64,000 nucleotides of DNA. Source: Pseudomonas sp. stari2 (GTDB lineage: Bacteria; Pseudomonadota; Gammaproteobacteria; Pseudomonadales; Pseudomonadaceae). Below the pieces are notes generated by a model. The model worked only from the letters and a program-made list of their open reading frames with translations. It was not told the DNA's origin and searched no databases. Where the stretch lies: the NCBI RefSeq assembly GCF_040760005.1, contig NZ_CP099760.1:5053501-5117500 (forward strand). The letters run 5' to 3'. Numbering within the stretch: position 1 is the first letter of the stretch; the number at the start of each line of letters is the position of its first letter. The translations under genes were made by a program, and so were the position numbers. Below are positions 8,546 to 18,861 of this stretch, one piece after another.

Positions 8546-9397
8546 TCAATCCGCACGACTCGACGATGTCCACAACACCTGCGCCGCATACCCGCGATAC
8601 GGCCGCCAAATCTCGGCGCGGGCAGACAATTCCCGCGCCGTCATCCGCGTTCCCTCCAGCACCTCGAGCGCCCGCAGCAATCCCACATCCCCAGTCGGAA
8701 ACCCGTCCATATCCCGCAACTGCCGCAGGCCAATGTATTGCGCCGTCCAGTCGCCGATCCCGTGCAGCGCCAGCAACCGCGCGGTCCCGGATTCAAACAG
8801 CAGCGGATCATCCAGCAACGCCTGCGACACCCCGGACAAGGTCCGTCCTCGACTTTTCGGCATGCCCAGCGCCGCCAGATCGGCCTTCGCCAGAACCGCC
8901 GCGTCGGGAAATGCATGAGTCAATCCCGGCACTGTTGAGCGCAATGGCTCGCCATACTGCGCCACCAGTTTCCCCGCCAGCCGGATCGCCCCGACCACCG
9001 TAATCTGCTGCCCCAGCACTGCCCGAAACGCCAGCTCCAGTCCGTCCCACGCGCCCGGCACCCGCAACCCCGGGCGTTCGGCAATCAATGGCGCAAGCAG
9101 CGGATCCATCGCCAGATGGCGCTGCATCGTCGGCAGATCCGCGTCCAGATCGAACAGCCGACGCAAGCGCACAACTATCTCGGGCACCGCCGTCGCATCC
9201 GGAAAATCCAGCTCAACCTCCAGCGCATCATCGTCACCGGACCAGACCGAAACTGTGCCATGCATACCGTTCAAACCGATGCTGCGCGAATACACACCAT
9301 CGACGACGGTCTCCATCCCTGCCACCGCCCGCACCGCGAGAAATCCGAGCATCGCCGGCCAGTCGTAGGGCGCCCGGTATTCGAGTCGCAGCCTCAC
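8546..9397 (-). CDS. alkA: DNA-3-methyladenine glycosylase II
   Basis: A 283-residue helix-hairpin-helix DNA glycosylase that removes alkylated purines to start base-excision repair. Seen are the AlkA N-terminal beta domain (YRAPYDWPAMLGFLAVRA), LGQQITVVGAIRLAGKLV, the HhH motif LLALHGIGDWTAQYIGLR, and the catalytic aspartate in GFPTGDVGLLRAL. The start is GTG, and the sequence GTGA makes it overlap the stop of the upstream ArcD paralogue by four bases, which implies translational coupling. There is no Ada or O6-methylguanine transferase domain attached. Coupling of a repair gene to an antiporter gene is odd. Confidence 0.92.
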   Translation of the reverse strand: MRLRLEYRAPYDWPAMLGFLAVRAVAGMETVVDGVYSRSIGLNGMHGTVSVWSGDDDALEVELDFPDATAVPEIVVRLRRLFDLDADLPTMQRHLAMDPLLAPLIAERPGLRVPGAWDGLELAFRAVLGQQITVVGAIRLAGKLVAQYGEPLRSTVPGLTHAFPDAAVLAKADLAALGMPKSRGRTLSGVSQALLDDPLLFESGTARLLALHGIGDWTAQYIGLRQLRDMDGFPTGDVGLLRALEVLEGTRMTARELSARAEIWRPYRGYAAQVLWTSSSRAD

Positions 9398-10821
9398 AAC
9401 GACAGCACGCCGCTGTACAACCCGTAGGCCGCGAGCCCCGCCCCGGCGATGACACAGGTGAAGATCCCCTTCTCGATCGTAGTGAACAGCGGCTCATTCT
9501 GCTCATGCTTGGCCTTGGCGAACAGAATCACCCCCGGCGCATACAGCAGCGCCGACAACAGCAGGTATTTCACCCCGCCGGCGTACAGCAACCACACCGC
9601 GTAGCACAGGGCAATGCCGCCGATCAGCAGGTCCTTGGTGCGTTCGGCCGAGGCATGTTCATAGGTTTCTCCGCGTCCGCTCAACAGCACCGCGTAGGCT
9701 GCCGACCACAGGTACGGCACCAGGATCATCGACGACGCGAGGTAGATGAGGCTGGTGTAGGTGCCGGCGGAAAACAGCGTGATCAGCAGGAAAATCTGGA
9801 TCATCACGTTGGTCAGCCACAGCGCGTTGACCGGAACATGGTTGGCGTTTTCCTTGCGCAGGAACGCCGGCATGGTCTTGTCCTTGGCGGTGGCGAAAAG
9901 GATTTCGGCGCACAGCAGCGCCCACGACAACAGCGCACCGAGCAACGAAATGGCCAGACCGACACTGATCAGCAACGCGCCCCATGGTCCGACGATGTGT
10001 TCCAGCACGGCGGCCAGCGACGGGTTCTGCAAGATCGCCAGTTCCGGCTGACTCATGATCCCCAGCGACAACACATTGACCAGCACCAGCAGCGCCAGCA
10101 CACCGAGGAAACCGATCACCGTGGCGCGACCCACGTCCGTGCGTTTCTCCGCCCGCGCCGAGTAAACGCTCGCGCCTTCGATACCGATAAATACAAACAC
10201 GGTAACCAGCATCATGTTGCGCACCTGGTCCATCACACCGCCGAAGTTCGGATTGCTGCGGCCCCAGATGTCACGGGTAAACACGTCAGCCTTGAACGCC
10301 ACGGCGGCGATGATCACAAACATGATCAACGGAATGATCTTGGCCACGGTGGTCAACTGGTTGATCAGCGCCGCCTCCTTGATCCCGCGCATCACCAGAA
10401 AATGCACGGCCCACAGCAGCACCGAGGCGCAACCGATGGCGATCGGCGTGTTGCCCTGGCCGAACACCGGAAAGAAGTAGCCGAGGGTGCTGAACAGCAA
10501 CACGAAATACCCGACGTTGCCCAGCCAGGCACTGATCCAGTAACCCCAGGCCGAGGAAAACCCCATGTAGTCGCCGAACCCGGCCTTGGCGTAGGCGTAG
10601 ACGCCGGAATCGAGTTCCGGCTTGCGATTGGCCAAGGTCTGGAATACGAACGCCAGGGTCAGCATCCCGATGGCGGTGATTCCCCAGCCGATCAGGATGG
10701 CGCCGGCATCGGCGCGAGCCGCCATGTTCTGCGGCAAAGAGAAAATCCCCCCACCGATCATCGAACCCACCACCAGGGCGATCAGTGCGCCAAGGCGCAG
10801 TTTTTGCGTCGGTTGCGACAT
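9394..10821 (-). CDS. ArcD-type arginine/ornithine antiporter, second copy
   Basis: A 475-residue, roughly 12-13 helix APC-family antiporter, the same length as the arcD encoded divergently at 11260 and nearly collinear with it (for example [21 protein letters not shown] here, [21 protein letters not shown] there; shared [19 protein letters not shown]). Such proteins exchange external arginine for internal ornithine, or related basic amino acids. A ribosome site (AAGGAG, reverse strand) precedes the ATG. Its stop overlaps the alkA start. Probably a recent duplicate; whether its substrate differs from that of ArcD cannot be told from sequence. Confidence 0.9.
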   Translation of the reverse strand: MSQPTQKLRLGALIALVVGSMIGGGIFSLPQNMAARADAGAILIGWGITAIGMLTLAFVFQTLANRKPELDSGVYAYAKAGFGDYMGFSSAWGYWISAWLGNVGYFVLLFSTLGYFFPVFGQGNTPIAIGCASVLLWAVHFLVMRGIKEAALINQLTTVAKIIPLIMFVIIAAVAFKADVFTRDIWGRSNPNFGGVMDQVRNMMLVTVFVFIGIEGASVYSARAEKRTDVGRATVIGFLGVLALLVLVNVLSLGIMSQPELAILQNPSLAAVLEHIVGPWGALLISVGLAISLLGALLSWALLCAEILFATAKDKTMPAFLRKENANHVPVNALWLTNVMIQIFLLITLFSAGTYTSLIYLASSMILVPYLWSAAYAVLLSGRGETYEHASAERTKDLLIGGIALCYAVWLLYAGGVKYLLLSALLYAPGVILFAKAKHEQNEPLFTTIEKGIFTCVIAGAGLAAYGLYSGVLSL

Positions 10822-11259
10822 TCAAATCTCCTTGAAAGATGGGCTGAGGTTTTTTATTTGTAACAACTATTAACTAAACAGATAAAGCTAACTGACGTTT
10901 ATCAGGTAACACCAAAAGCGCCTATTTATATATAGCGGATAACGCTAACGCCTAGCACGTTAAGTCAGTTTTGTGCGCCGATCCTAATAAATCAATTCTG
11001 TACTGAAAACAGATGTGAAAAATTTGCCAAAACCCGAAAAGCAACTAGCGTCATAACTCGAAAGTAATAGGATCCATTCCCAACCACATCGACCAAAGGC
11101 CTCTGGGACGGGCCTTTCAGCCAATAGCCTTATGCCTGCATCCGCTTCATAAGTCATTCATTAACAATGGAATGTGACTATGCACTGATCTAAGTCAGCT
11201 GTTTGAAAAGCCAACAGAACTACGCTGTGAACTCTTCTCTCCTGCAATGGAGTCATGCA
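10822..11259. promoter_or_regulatory. Divergent ArcD intergenic region with ANR-like half-sites
   Basis: This AT-rich gap separates the two arcD-like genes. CTGAC-GTTT-ATCAG (10892-10905) resembles the ANR/FNR consensus TTGAT-N4-ATCAA and lies about 40 bases upstream of the start implied by a reverse-strand TTAATA -10 (10868-10873), fitting class II activation of the minus-strand gene. CTGAT-CTAA-GTCAG (11185-11198) is a weaker match in the equivalent place before the plus-strand arcD. A 7-bp hairpin (AAAGGCC 11095-11101 / GGCCTTT 11111-11117) lies between them. Arginine-deiminase operons in pseudomonads are known to be ANR-induced when oxygen is low; the sites here are candidates. Confidence 0.5.
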
Positions 11260-12687
11260 ATGTCTGAAGCTCCCGGAAAACTACGACTAGGTGCACTGGT
11301 CGCATTGGTAGTCGGCTCAATGATCGGTGGCGGGATATTTTCTTTGCCACAAAACATGGCCGCCAGCGCCGACGTGGGTGCGGTGCTGATCGGGTGGGCT
11401 ATCACCGCCGTCGGCATGCTCACCCTCGCTTTCGTCTTTCAAACCCTCGCCAATCGCAAACCTGACCTGGACGGCGGCGTGTACGCCTACGCCAAGGCCG
11501 GTTTCGGCGACTACATGGGTTTTTCCTCGGCCTGGGGTTACTGGATCAGCGCCTGGCTGGGCAACGTCGGTTACTTCGTTCTGCTGTTCAGCACTCTTGG
11601 CTATTTCTTTCCGATTTTCGGTGAAGGCAACACCGTTGCCGCCGTGATCGGCGCCTCGGTGCTGCTGTGGGCCGTGCACTTTCTGGTGCTGCGCGGGATC
11701 AAGGAAGCGGCGTTCATCAACCTCGTGACCACCGTCGCCAAGGTCGTGCCGTTGCTGCTGTTCGTCCTGATCGCGATTTTCGCCTTCAAACTGGACATCT
11801 TCACCGCCGACATCTGGGGTGTGAAAAACCCGGACCTGGGCAGCGTGATGAACCAGGTGCGCAACATGATGCTGGTCACCGTGTGGGTGTTCATCGGCAT
11901 CGAAGGCGCGAGCATCTTCTCGGCCCGGGCGGAAAAACGTTCAGACGTCGGCAAGGCCACCGTGATCGGTTTCATCACCGTGCTGCTGTTCCTGGTGCTG
12001 GTGAATGTGCTGTCGCTGGGGATCATGACCCAACCGGAACTGGCCAAACTGCAGAACCCGTCGATGGCCGCCGTGCTGGAGCACGTGGTCGGTCACTGGG
12101 GCGCGGTGCTGATCAGCGTGGGCCTGATCATCTCGCTGCTGGGAGCGCTGCTGTCGTGGGTGCTGCTGTGTGCGGAGATCATGTTCGCCGCCGCCAAGGA
12201 CCACACCATGCCGGAGTTCCTGCGCCGCGAAAACGCCAATCAGGTCCCCGCCAATGCCCTGTGGCTGACCAACGCGATGGTGCAGCTGTTTCTGGTCATC
12301 ACCCTGTTCTCGGCCAGCACCTACCTGTCACTGATCTACCTCGCCACCTCGATGATTCTGGTGCCCTACCTGTGGTCGGCAGCCTACGCCCTGCTGCTGG
12401 CGATCCGTGGCGAGACCTATGAAGGTTTTGCCGCCGAACGGCGCAAGGACCTGATCATCGGCGCCATCGCCCTCGTCTACGCGATCTGGCTGCTGTATGC
12501 CGGCGGCGTCAAGTACCTGCTGCTGTCGGCCCTGCTCTATGCACCCGGCGCGATCCTGTTCGCCAAGGCCAAGCTCGAACTCAAACAACCGGTTTTCACC
12601 AACGTCGAGAAGCTGATTTTCGCCGCGGTGGTCGTAGGTGCCCTCGTGGCAGCCTACGGTCTCTACGACGGCTTCCTGACTCTGTAA
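11260..12687 (+). CDS. arcD: Arginine/ornithine antiporter ArcD
   Basis: A 475-residue inner-membrane antiporter importing arginine and exporting ornithine for the arginine deiminase pathway. It shows the APC-superfamily first helix with GSMIGGGIF and continuous hydrophobic helices to the C-terminus. The start is ATG 11260, with TGGAG seven bases upstream, rather than the in-frame TTG 57 bases earlier, because the protein then aligns end to end with the divergent paralogue. It heads arcD-arcA-arcB-arcC; the gap to arcA is 34 bases. Confidence 0.95.
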   Translation: MSEAPGKLRLGALVALVVGSMIGGGIFSLPQNMAASADVGAVLIGWAITAVGMLTLAFVFQTLANRKPDLDGGVYAYAKAGFGDYMGFSSAWGYWISAWLGNVGYFVLLFSTLGYFFPIFGEGNTVAAVIGASVLLWAVHFLVLRGIKEAAFINLVTTVAKVVPLLLFVLIAIFAFKLDIFTADIWGVKNPDLGSVMNQVRNMMLVTVWVFIGIEGASIFSARAEKRSDVGKATVIGFITVLLFLVLVNVLSLGIMTQPELAKLQNPSMAAVLEHVVGHWGAVLISVGLIISLLGALLSWVLLCAEIMFAAAKDHTMPEFLRRENANQVPANALWLTNAMVQLFLVITLFSASTYLSLIYLATSMILVPYLWSAAYALLLAIRGETYEGFAAERRKDLIIGAIALVYAIWLLYAGGVKYLLLSALLYAPGAILFAKAKLELKQPVFTNVEKLIFAAVVVGALVAAYGLYDGFLTL

Positions 12688-12721
12688 TTGCCAAACGTTT
12701 TATCTCTGGAGGATCACTGAA

Positions 12722-13978
12722 ATGACCACGGAAAAAGTTAAGTACGGCGTCCACTCCGAAGCCGGCAAACTGCGCAAAGTCATGGTTTGCTCCCCAGGTC
12801 TGGCCCATCAGCGGCTGACCCCGAGCAATTGCGACGAACTGCTGTTCGACGACGTGATCTGGGTCAACCAGGCCAAGCGCGATCACTTCGATTTCGTCAC
12901 CAAGATGCGCGAGCGCGGCGTCGAAGTGCTGGAAATGCATAACCTGCTGACCGACATCGTTGGCAATCCCGAAGCGCTGAAATGGATTCTGGACCGCAAG
13001 ATCACCCCCGACACCGTCGGCGTCGGCCTGACCAACGAAGTGCGCAGCTGGCTCGAAGGCCTGGAACCACGCAAGCTCGCCGAATTCCTGATCGGCGGCG
13101 TGGCCGGTGAAGATTTGCCCGACAGCGAAGGCGCCAGCGTGATCAAGATGTACCGCGATTACCTGGGCCACTCCAGCTTCCTGCTCGACCCACTGCCCAA
13201 CACCCAGTTCACCCGCGACACCACTTGCTGGATCTACGGCGGCGTGACGCTCAACCCTATGTACTGGCCGGCCCGTCGCCAGGAAACCCTGTTGACCACC
13301 GCCATCTACAAGTTCCACCCCGACTTCACCGGTGCCGACTTCGAAGTCTGGTACGGCGATCCGGACAAGGACCACGGCAAAGCCACTCTCGAGGGCGGCG
13401 ACGTGATGCCGATCGGCAACGGCGTGGTGTTGATCGGCATGGGCGAGCGTTCCTCGCGCCAGGCCATCGGTCAACTGGCCCAATCGCTGTTCGCCAAAGG
13501 CGCGGCGGACAAAGTCGTGGTCGCCGGCCTGCCGAAATCTCGCGCGGCAATGCACCTGGATACCGTGTTCAGCTTCTGCGACCGCGACCTGGTCACGGTC
13601 TTCCCGGAAGTGGTCAAGGAAATCGTGCCGTTCATCATCCGTCCTGACGAAAGCAAACCTTACGGTCTGGACGTACGACGGGAGAACAAAACGTTCCTCG
13701 AAGTCGTGGCCAACTCGCTGAACCTGCCGAACCTGCGCGTCGTGGAAACCGGTGGCAACAGCTTCGCCGCCGAGCGCGAGCAATGGGACGACGGCAACAA
13801 CGTGGTGGCTCTGGAACCTGGGGTCGTTATCGGTTACGACCGCAACACCTACACCAACACCCTGCTGCGCAAGGCCGGTGTGGAGGTCATCACCATCAGC
13901 GCCGGCGAACTGGGCCGTGGCCGTGGCGGCGGCCACTGCATGACCTGCCCGATCGTGCGCGACCCAATCGACTACTAA
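12722..13978 (+). CDS. arcA: Arginine deiminase
   Basis: A 418-residue cytoplasmic enzyme that hydrolyses arginine to citrulline and ammonia, the first step of the pathway. The nucleophile is Cys406 in GGGHCMTCP near the C-terminus; the guanidinium-binding motifs are visible as [17 protein letters not shown] and [13 protein letters not shown] strong GGAGG ribosome site precedes the ATG. Length matches the P. aeruginosa enzyme. A large hairpin separates it from arcB. Confidence 0.98.
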   Translation: MTTEKVKYGVHSEAGKLRKVMVCSPGLAHQRLTPSNCDELLFDDVIWVNQAKRDHFDFVTKMRERGVEVLEMHNLLTDIVGNPEALKWILDRKITPDTVGVGLTNEVRSWLEGLEPRKLAEFLIGGVAGEDLPDSEGASVIKMYRDYLGHSSFLLDPLPNTQFTRDTTCWIYGGVTLNPMYWPARRQETLLTTAIYKFHPDFTGADFEVWYGDPDKDHGKATLEGGDVMPIGNGVVLIGMGERSSRQAIGQLAQSLFAKGAADKVVVAGLPKSRAAMHLDTVFSFCDRDLVTVFPEVVKEIVPFIIRPDESKPYGLDVRRENKTFLEVVANSLNLPNLRVVETGGNSFAAEREQWDDGNNVVALEPGVVIGYDRNTYTNTLLRKAGVEVITISAGELGRGRGGGHCMTCPIVRDPIDY

Positions 13979-13987
13979 ACCTCTGAG

Positions 13988-14033
13988 CCCTGGCCGCAAC
14001 TCACCTTCTTTCAACAGAAAGTCGCGGCCAGGG
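13988..14033 (+). promoter_or_regulatory. Intercistronic hairpin between arcA and arcB
   Basis: CCCTGGCCGC pairs perfectly with GCGGCCAGGG across a 26-base loop. No T-run follows, so it is not a standard terminator. It could protect the 3' end of upstream arc mRNA or set relative expression inside the operon. Processing of arc transcripts is known in P. aeruginosa; the role here is inferred. Confidence 0.6.
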
Positions 14034-14062
14034 GGACAACCGAGTACGCAAGGAGATCCATC

Positions 14063-15073
14063 ATGGCTTTCAACATTCACAACCGTAACCTGCTCAGCCT
14101 GGAACACCACACCCCACGTGAGCTGCGCTACCTGCTCGACCTGTCCCGCGACCTCAAGCGCGCCAAGTACACCGGCACCGAGCAGCAACACCTGAAGGGC
14201 AACAACATCGCCCTGATCTTCGAAAAAACCTCGACCCGCACCCGCTGCGCGTTCGAAGTCGCCGCGTATGACCAGGGCGCCAACGTCACCTACATCGACC
14301 CGAATTCCTCGCAGATCGGCCACAAGGAAAGCATGAAGGACACCGCCCGCGTGCTGGGTCGCATGTACGACGCCATCGAGTACCGTGGCTTCAAGCAGGA
14401 AATCGTCGAAGAGCTGGCCAAGTTCGCCGGCGTACCGGTGTTCAACGGCCTGACCGATGAATATCACCCGACCCAGATGATCGCCGACGTGCTGACCATG
14501 CGTGAGCACGCCGACAAGCCGATCCATGAAATCAGCTACGCCTACCTGGGTGACGCCCGTAACAACATGGGTAATTCGCTGCTGCTGGTCGGCTCCAAAC
14601 TGGGCATGGACGTGCGCATCTGTGCACCGAAGGCGCTGTGGCCCCACGACGACCTTGTGCAGCGTTGCAAGAAATACGCTGAAGAAAGCGGGGCCCGCAT
14701 CACCCTGACCGAAGACCCGAAAGCGGCGGTCAAGGGCGTGGACTTCATCCACACCGACGTCTGGGTATCGATGGGCGAACCGGTTGAAGCCTGGGCCGAG
14801 CGCATCGAGCAACTGCTGCCGTATCAGGTCAACGCACAATTGATGAAAGCCACCGGCAACCCACGTACCAAGTTCATGCACTGCCTGCCGGCGTTCCACA
14901 ACAGCGATACCAAGGTCGGCAAACAGATCGCCGAACAGTATCCGCACCTGGCCAACGGCATCGAAGTGACCGACGACGTGTTCGAGTCGCCTGCCTGCAT
15001 CGCCTTCGAGCAAGCGGAAAACCGCATGCACACCATCAAGGCGATTCTGGTGTCGACTCTGGCTGATCTGTAA
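14063..15073 (+). CDS. arcB: Ornithine carbamoyltransferase, catabolic
   Basis: A 336-residue enzyme converting citrulline and phosphate to ornithine and carbamoyl phosphate. The carbamoyl-phosphate loop is STRTR (in [13 protein letters not shown]), and HCLPAFHN is the ornithine/active-site motif; HPTQMIAD is also present. Placement between arcA and arcC supports the catabolic rather than the biosynthetic (ArgF) enzyme. AAGGAG precedes the start. Confidence 0.97.
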   Translation: MAFNIHNRNLLSLEHHTPRELRYLLDLSRDLKRAKYTGTEQQHLKGNNIALIFEKTSTRTRCAFEVAAYDQGANVTYIDPNSSQIGHKESMKDTARVLGRMYDAIEYRGFKQEIVEELAKFAGVPVFNGLTDEYHPTQMIADVLTMREHADKPIHEISYAYLGDARNNMGNSLLLVGSKLGMDVRICAPKALWPHDDLVQRCKKYAEESGARITLTEDPKAAVKGVDFIHTDVWVSMGEPVEAWAERIEQLLPYQVNAQLMKATGNPRTKFMHCLPAFHNSDTKVGKQIAEQYPHLANGIEVTDDVFESPACIAFEQAENRMHTIKAILVSTLADL

Positions 15074-15085
15074 CCCGGCTTTGGC

Positions 15086-15123
15086 ACTGATCGTTCCCAC
15101 GCAGGAGCGTGGGCACGATCAGT
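15086..15123. repeat. REP-like palindrome between arcB and arcC
   Basis: ACTGATCGTTCCCACGC is mirrored by GCGTGGGCACGATCAGT with one mismatch around AGGA. Similar GATCGTTCCCACGC palindromes are dispersed in Pseudomonas genomes. A related GATCACTCCC palindrome occurs at 49823-49853. Confidence 0.7.
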
Positions 15124-15150
15124 GATCAACACGAAAAAAGGACATGCACC

Positions 15151-16080
15151 ATGCGTATCGTCGTAGCTCTGGGCGGTAACGCCCTGCTCCGCCGTGGTGA
15201 GCCGATGACCGCTGACAACCAGCGCGCCAACATCCGCATCGCGACCGAGCAAATCGCCAAGATCCATCCCGGCAACCAACTGGTCATCGCCCACGGCAAT
15301 GGCCCGCAAGTCGGGCTGCTGTCGTTGCAGGGCCTCTCCTATAAACCCGATGAAGCCTACCCTCTGGACGTGCTCGGTGCCGAAACCGAAGGCATGATCG
15401 GTTACATCATCGAACAGGAACTGGGCAACCTGCTGGACTTCGAAGTCCCGTTCGCCACCCTGCTCACCCAGGTCGAAGTCGATCCCAAAGATCCGGCTTT
15501 CAAAGACCCGACCAAATTCATCGGCCCGGTCTATGCCAAAGAAGAAGCCGAGCGCCTGGCCAAAGAGAAAGGCTGGGTGGTCAAGGCCGACGGTGACAAA
15601 TACCGTCGCGTGGTTGCCAGCCCGAAACCCAAGCGCATCTTCGAAATCCGCCCGATCAAGTGGCTGCTGGACAAGGGCAGCATCGTGATCTGCGCCGGCG
15701 GTGGCGGCATCCCGACCATGTATGACGAGAAGCGCAACCTCAAAGGTATTGAGGCGGTGATCGACAAAGACCTGTGCTCGTCGCTGCTCGCCGAACAGCT
15801 GGAAGCGGACTTGCTGGTGATCGCCACCGACGTCAACGCGGCGTACATCGACTTCAAAAAACCAACCGAGAAAGCCATCGCCCAGGCTCATCCGGACGAA
15901 CTCGAACGCCTGGGCTTCGCCGCCGGCTCCATGGGGCCGAAGGTGCAGGCAGCCTGTGAATTTGCGCGCCATACTGGCAAAGTCGCGGTGATCGGTTCTC
16001 TGGCGGACATCGAAGCCATCGTCCAGGGCACCGCCGGTACGCGGGTCAGCACCGCCGCACCAGGCATCACCTACCGATAA
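15151..16080 (+). CDS. arcC: Carbamate kinase
   Basis: A 309-residue amino-acid-kinase-fold enzyme that transfers phosphate from carbamoyl phosphate to ADP, giving the ATP yield of the arginine deiminase pathway. Characteristic segments are [14 protein letters not shown] at the N-terminus, [19 protein letters not shown], and [11 protein letters not shown]. The ATG at 15151 has an AAGGA site upstream. It completes arcDABC; a palindrome separates it from arcB. Confidence 0.97.
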   Translation: MRIVVALGGNALLRRGEPMTADNQRANIRIATEQIAKIHPGNQLVIAHGNGPQVGLLSLQGLSYKPDEAYPLDVLGAETEGMIGYIIEQELGNLLDFEVPFATLLTQVEVDPKDPAFKDPTKFIGPVYAKEEAERLAKEKGWVVKADGDKYRRVVASPKPKRIFEIRPIKWLLDKGSIVICAGGGGIPTMYDEKRNLKGIEAVIDKDLCSSLLAEQLEADLLVIATDVNAAYIDFKKPTEKAIAQAHPDELERLGFAAGSMGPKVQAACEFARHTGKVAVIGSLADIEAIVQGTAGTRVSTAAPGITYR

Positions 16081-16093
16081 CCAGAAATGCCGG

Positions 16094-16114
16094 GGGCAGA
16101 CCCAGGGTCTGCCC
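16094..16114 (+). terminator. Hairpin after arcC, possible weak terminator
   Basis: GGGCAGACCC and GGGTCTGCCC form a perfect 10-bp inverted repeat with one unpaired base. Only TTCT follows, so read-through into the next gene is likely. Confidence 0.45.
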
Positions 16115-16144
16115 TTCTCCCATGCCTTGAAAGGAGAGAACATC

Positions 16145-16507
16145 ATGGCCCAGTTCGAACCCGGTCACTTGCACATCGAACGGCACGCGTTGACCCAGGA
16201 TGACGTCAACTACAATATCCGCCTCGAGTACGAAGTCTCGCAGGATCCGCAAAAAGGCAAAGGGATACAGTTCCGGCTGCATGGAACCATCCAGGGCAAA
16301 GAGGTCAACGAGCCCTTCTTCCTGCCAAAAGAAGAGGCTTACAACTTCGCTCGCAACGTGACGCAGATTGCCGAAAAGTACGGCATCCCCAAGAGCCACA
16401 GCCAGATCGGCTCGGTGCACAAGCATTACGATTTGATGTTTGAAGACATCCGTGTGCAGTTGAATATGAAATCCGGGGATCCGGTTAATCCCGAGCATTT
16501 CGAGTAA
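16145..16507 (+). CDS. DUF5064-like protein downstream of arcC
   Basis: A soluble protein of 120 residues (EPGHLHIERHAL at the start, NPEHFE at the end) with charged beta-rich sequence and no signal peptide or membrane segment. I recall proteins of this kind as DUF5064, found in pseudomonads beside arc genes; their function is not known. AAGGAGAG lies seven bases before the ATG. It follows arcC by 64 bases after an imperfect terminator and may be part of the arc transcript. Confidence 0.7.
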   Translation: MAQFEPGHLHIERHALTQDDVNYNIRLEYEVSQDPQKGKGIQFRLHGTIQGKEVNEPFFLPKEEAYNFARNVTQIAEKYGIPKSHSQIGSVHKHYDLMFEDIRVQLNMKSGDPVNPEHFE

Positions 16508-16528
16508 CCCCACACACCTCAGATCCAT

Positions 16529-16552
16529 TGTGGGAGCGAACTCGCTCCCACA
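16529..16552. repeat. REP-like palindrome
   Basis: TGTGGGAGCGA and TCGCTCCCACA form a perfect 11-bp inverted repeat with a 2-base centre, immediately after the DUF5064-like gene. Confidence 0.75.
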
Positions 16553-16652
16553 GGAGATGCATACCCGCCGCAAGTTCACGTCGGATTTCACCTGAAGCCC
16601 CGCCCCAAGGCATACTTGCCCCCCTCCGTACTCCAGAATCCAGAACCACCCC

Positions 16653-18161
<1,509 letters not shown>

Positions 18162-18186
18162 CAGCGCCCCAAAAGCGACCTCCATC

Positions 18187-18304
18187 TGTACTGAAAGCGC
18201 TACAGCGGAACGATATCGCTACACCCTCCTCCGATCACCGCTGTGCAAGGCTTTGATCCGCTTCAGCTTTTTTCTTCGCCCCGCACTGTAGCGATTTCGC
18301 TACA
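18187..18304. promoter_or_regulatory. Three GcsR-like operator sites upstream of gcvH
   Basis: Three 18-bp elements of the form 7-N4-7 are visible: TGTACTG-N4-CGCTACA at 18187-18204, CGGAACG-N4-CGCTACA at 18206-18223 and the perfect palindrome TGTAGCG-N4-CGCTACA at 18287-18304. As I remember it, the P. aeruginosa GcsR consensus is TGTAACG-N4-CGTTCCG; the middle site matches its reverse complement with one change. They lie about 90-190 bases upstream of the -12 element, a normal enhancer distance. Confidence 0.75.
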
Positions 18305-18368
18305 GCTAGCGTGATCGCGCCTGCCTACAAATCAATCAAGCCATTGATTTATAACGATATTTTTGCAT

Positions 18369-18384
18369 TGGCCGCGTTCTTGCT
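18369..18384 (+). promoter_or_regulatory. Sigma-54 (-24/-12) promoter of the gcv operon
   Basis: TGGCCGCGTTCTTGCT matches the consensus TGGCACG-N4-TTGCW in both invariant doublets (GG at 18370-18371, GC at 18382-18383) and in spacing. Transcription should begin near 18395, about 73 bases before gcvH. Confidence 0.82.
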
Positions 18385-18467
18385 AAGTAACCGCTCATAA
18401 AATCAGGGCATTGCCGCCCGAGTATTCCACCGCGTCCACCAGACGAGTCTGGCCCCTAGGAGATTCC

Positions 18468-18851
18468 ATGAGCGAGTTGCGTTTTACTGAAGATCACGAA
18501 TGGCTGCGCGCCGAAGCCGATGGCTCTGTCACCGTTGGCATCACCGCTTTCGCGCAGAACGCCCTGGGCGACGTGGTGTTCGTGCAACTGCCTGAATTGC
18601 AGGCGTACGAGAAAGGCGCCGAAGCCGCCACCGTGGAATCAGTAAAAGCCGCGAGCGGCGTTTACATGCCGCTGGATGGTGAAGTCCTGGCCACCAACCC
18701 GGCCCTGGAAGACAGCCCTGAGTTGGTCAACGAAGATCCGCTGGGCGAAGGCTGGTTCTTCCGCTTCAAACCAGCCGACGCTTCCGCCGTCGCCAAGCTG
18801 CTGGATCAGGACGCCTACGACCGTCTGATCAAAGCCCAAGCCGAAGCCTGA
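18468..18851 (+). CDS. gcvH: Glycine cleavage system H protein
   Basis: A 127-residue lipoyl carrier that shuttles the aminomethyl group between GcvP, GcvT and lipoamide dehydrogenase. The lipoylated lysine is Lys60 in VESVKAAS; the N-terminal FTEDHEWLR is diagnostic. TAGGAGA precedes the ATG. First gene of gcvH-gcvP-sdaA-gcvT, ten bases before gcvP. Confidence 0.97.
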   Translation: MSELRFTEDHEWLRAEADGSVTVGITAFAQNALGDVVFVQLPELQAYEKGAEAATVESVKAASGVYMPLDGEVLATNPALEDSPELVNEDPLGEGWFFRFKPADASAVAKLLDQDAYDRLIKAQAEA

Positions 18852-18861
18852 GGAACCTGAC

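Noticed and set aside
9088..10863. 591-residue plus-strand open frame
   Set aside because: It is antisense to alkA and the arcD copy, with His/Gln/Arg-rich composition typical of a shadow frame.
12596..15100. 834-residue minus-strand open frame opposite arcA-arcB
   Set aside because: Shadow of two well-defined enzymes; no start signal or domain.
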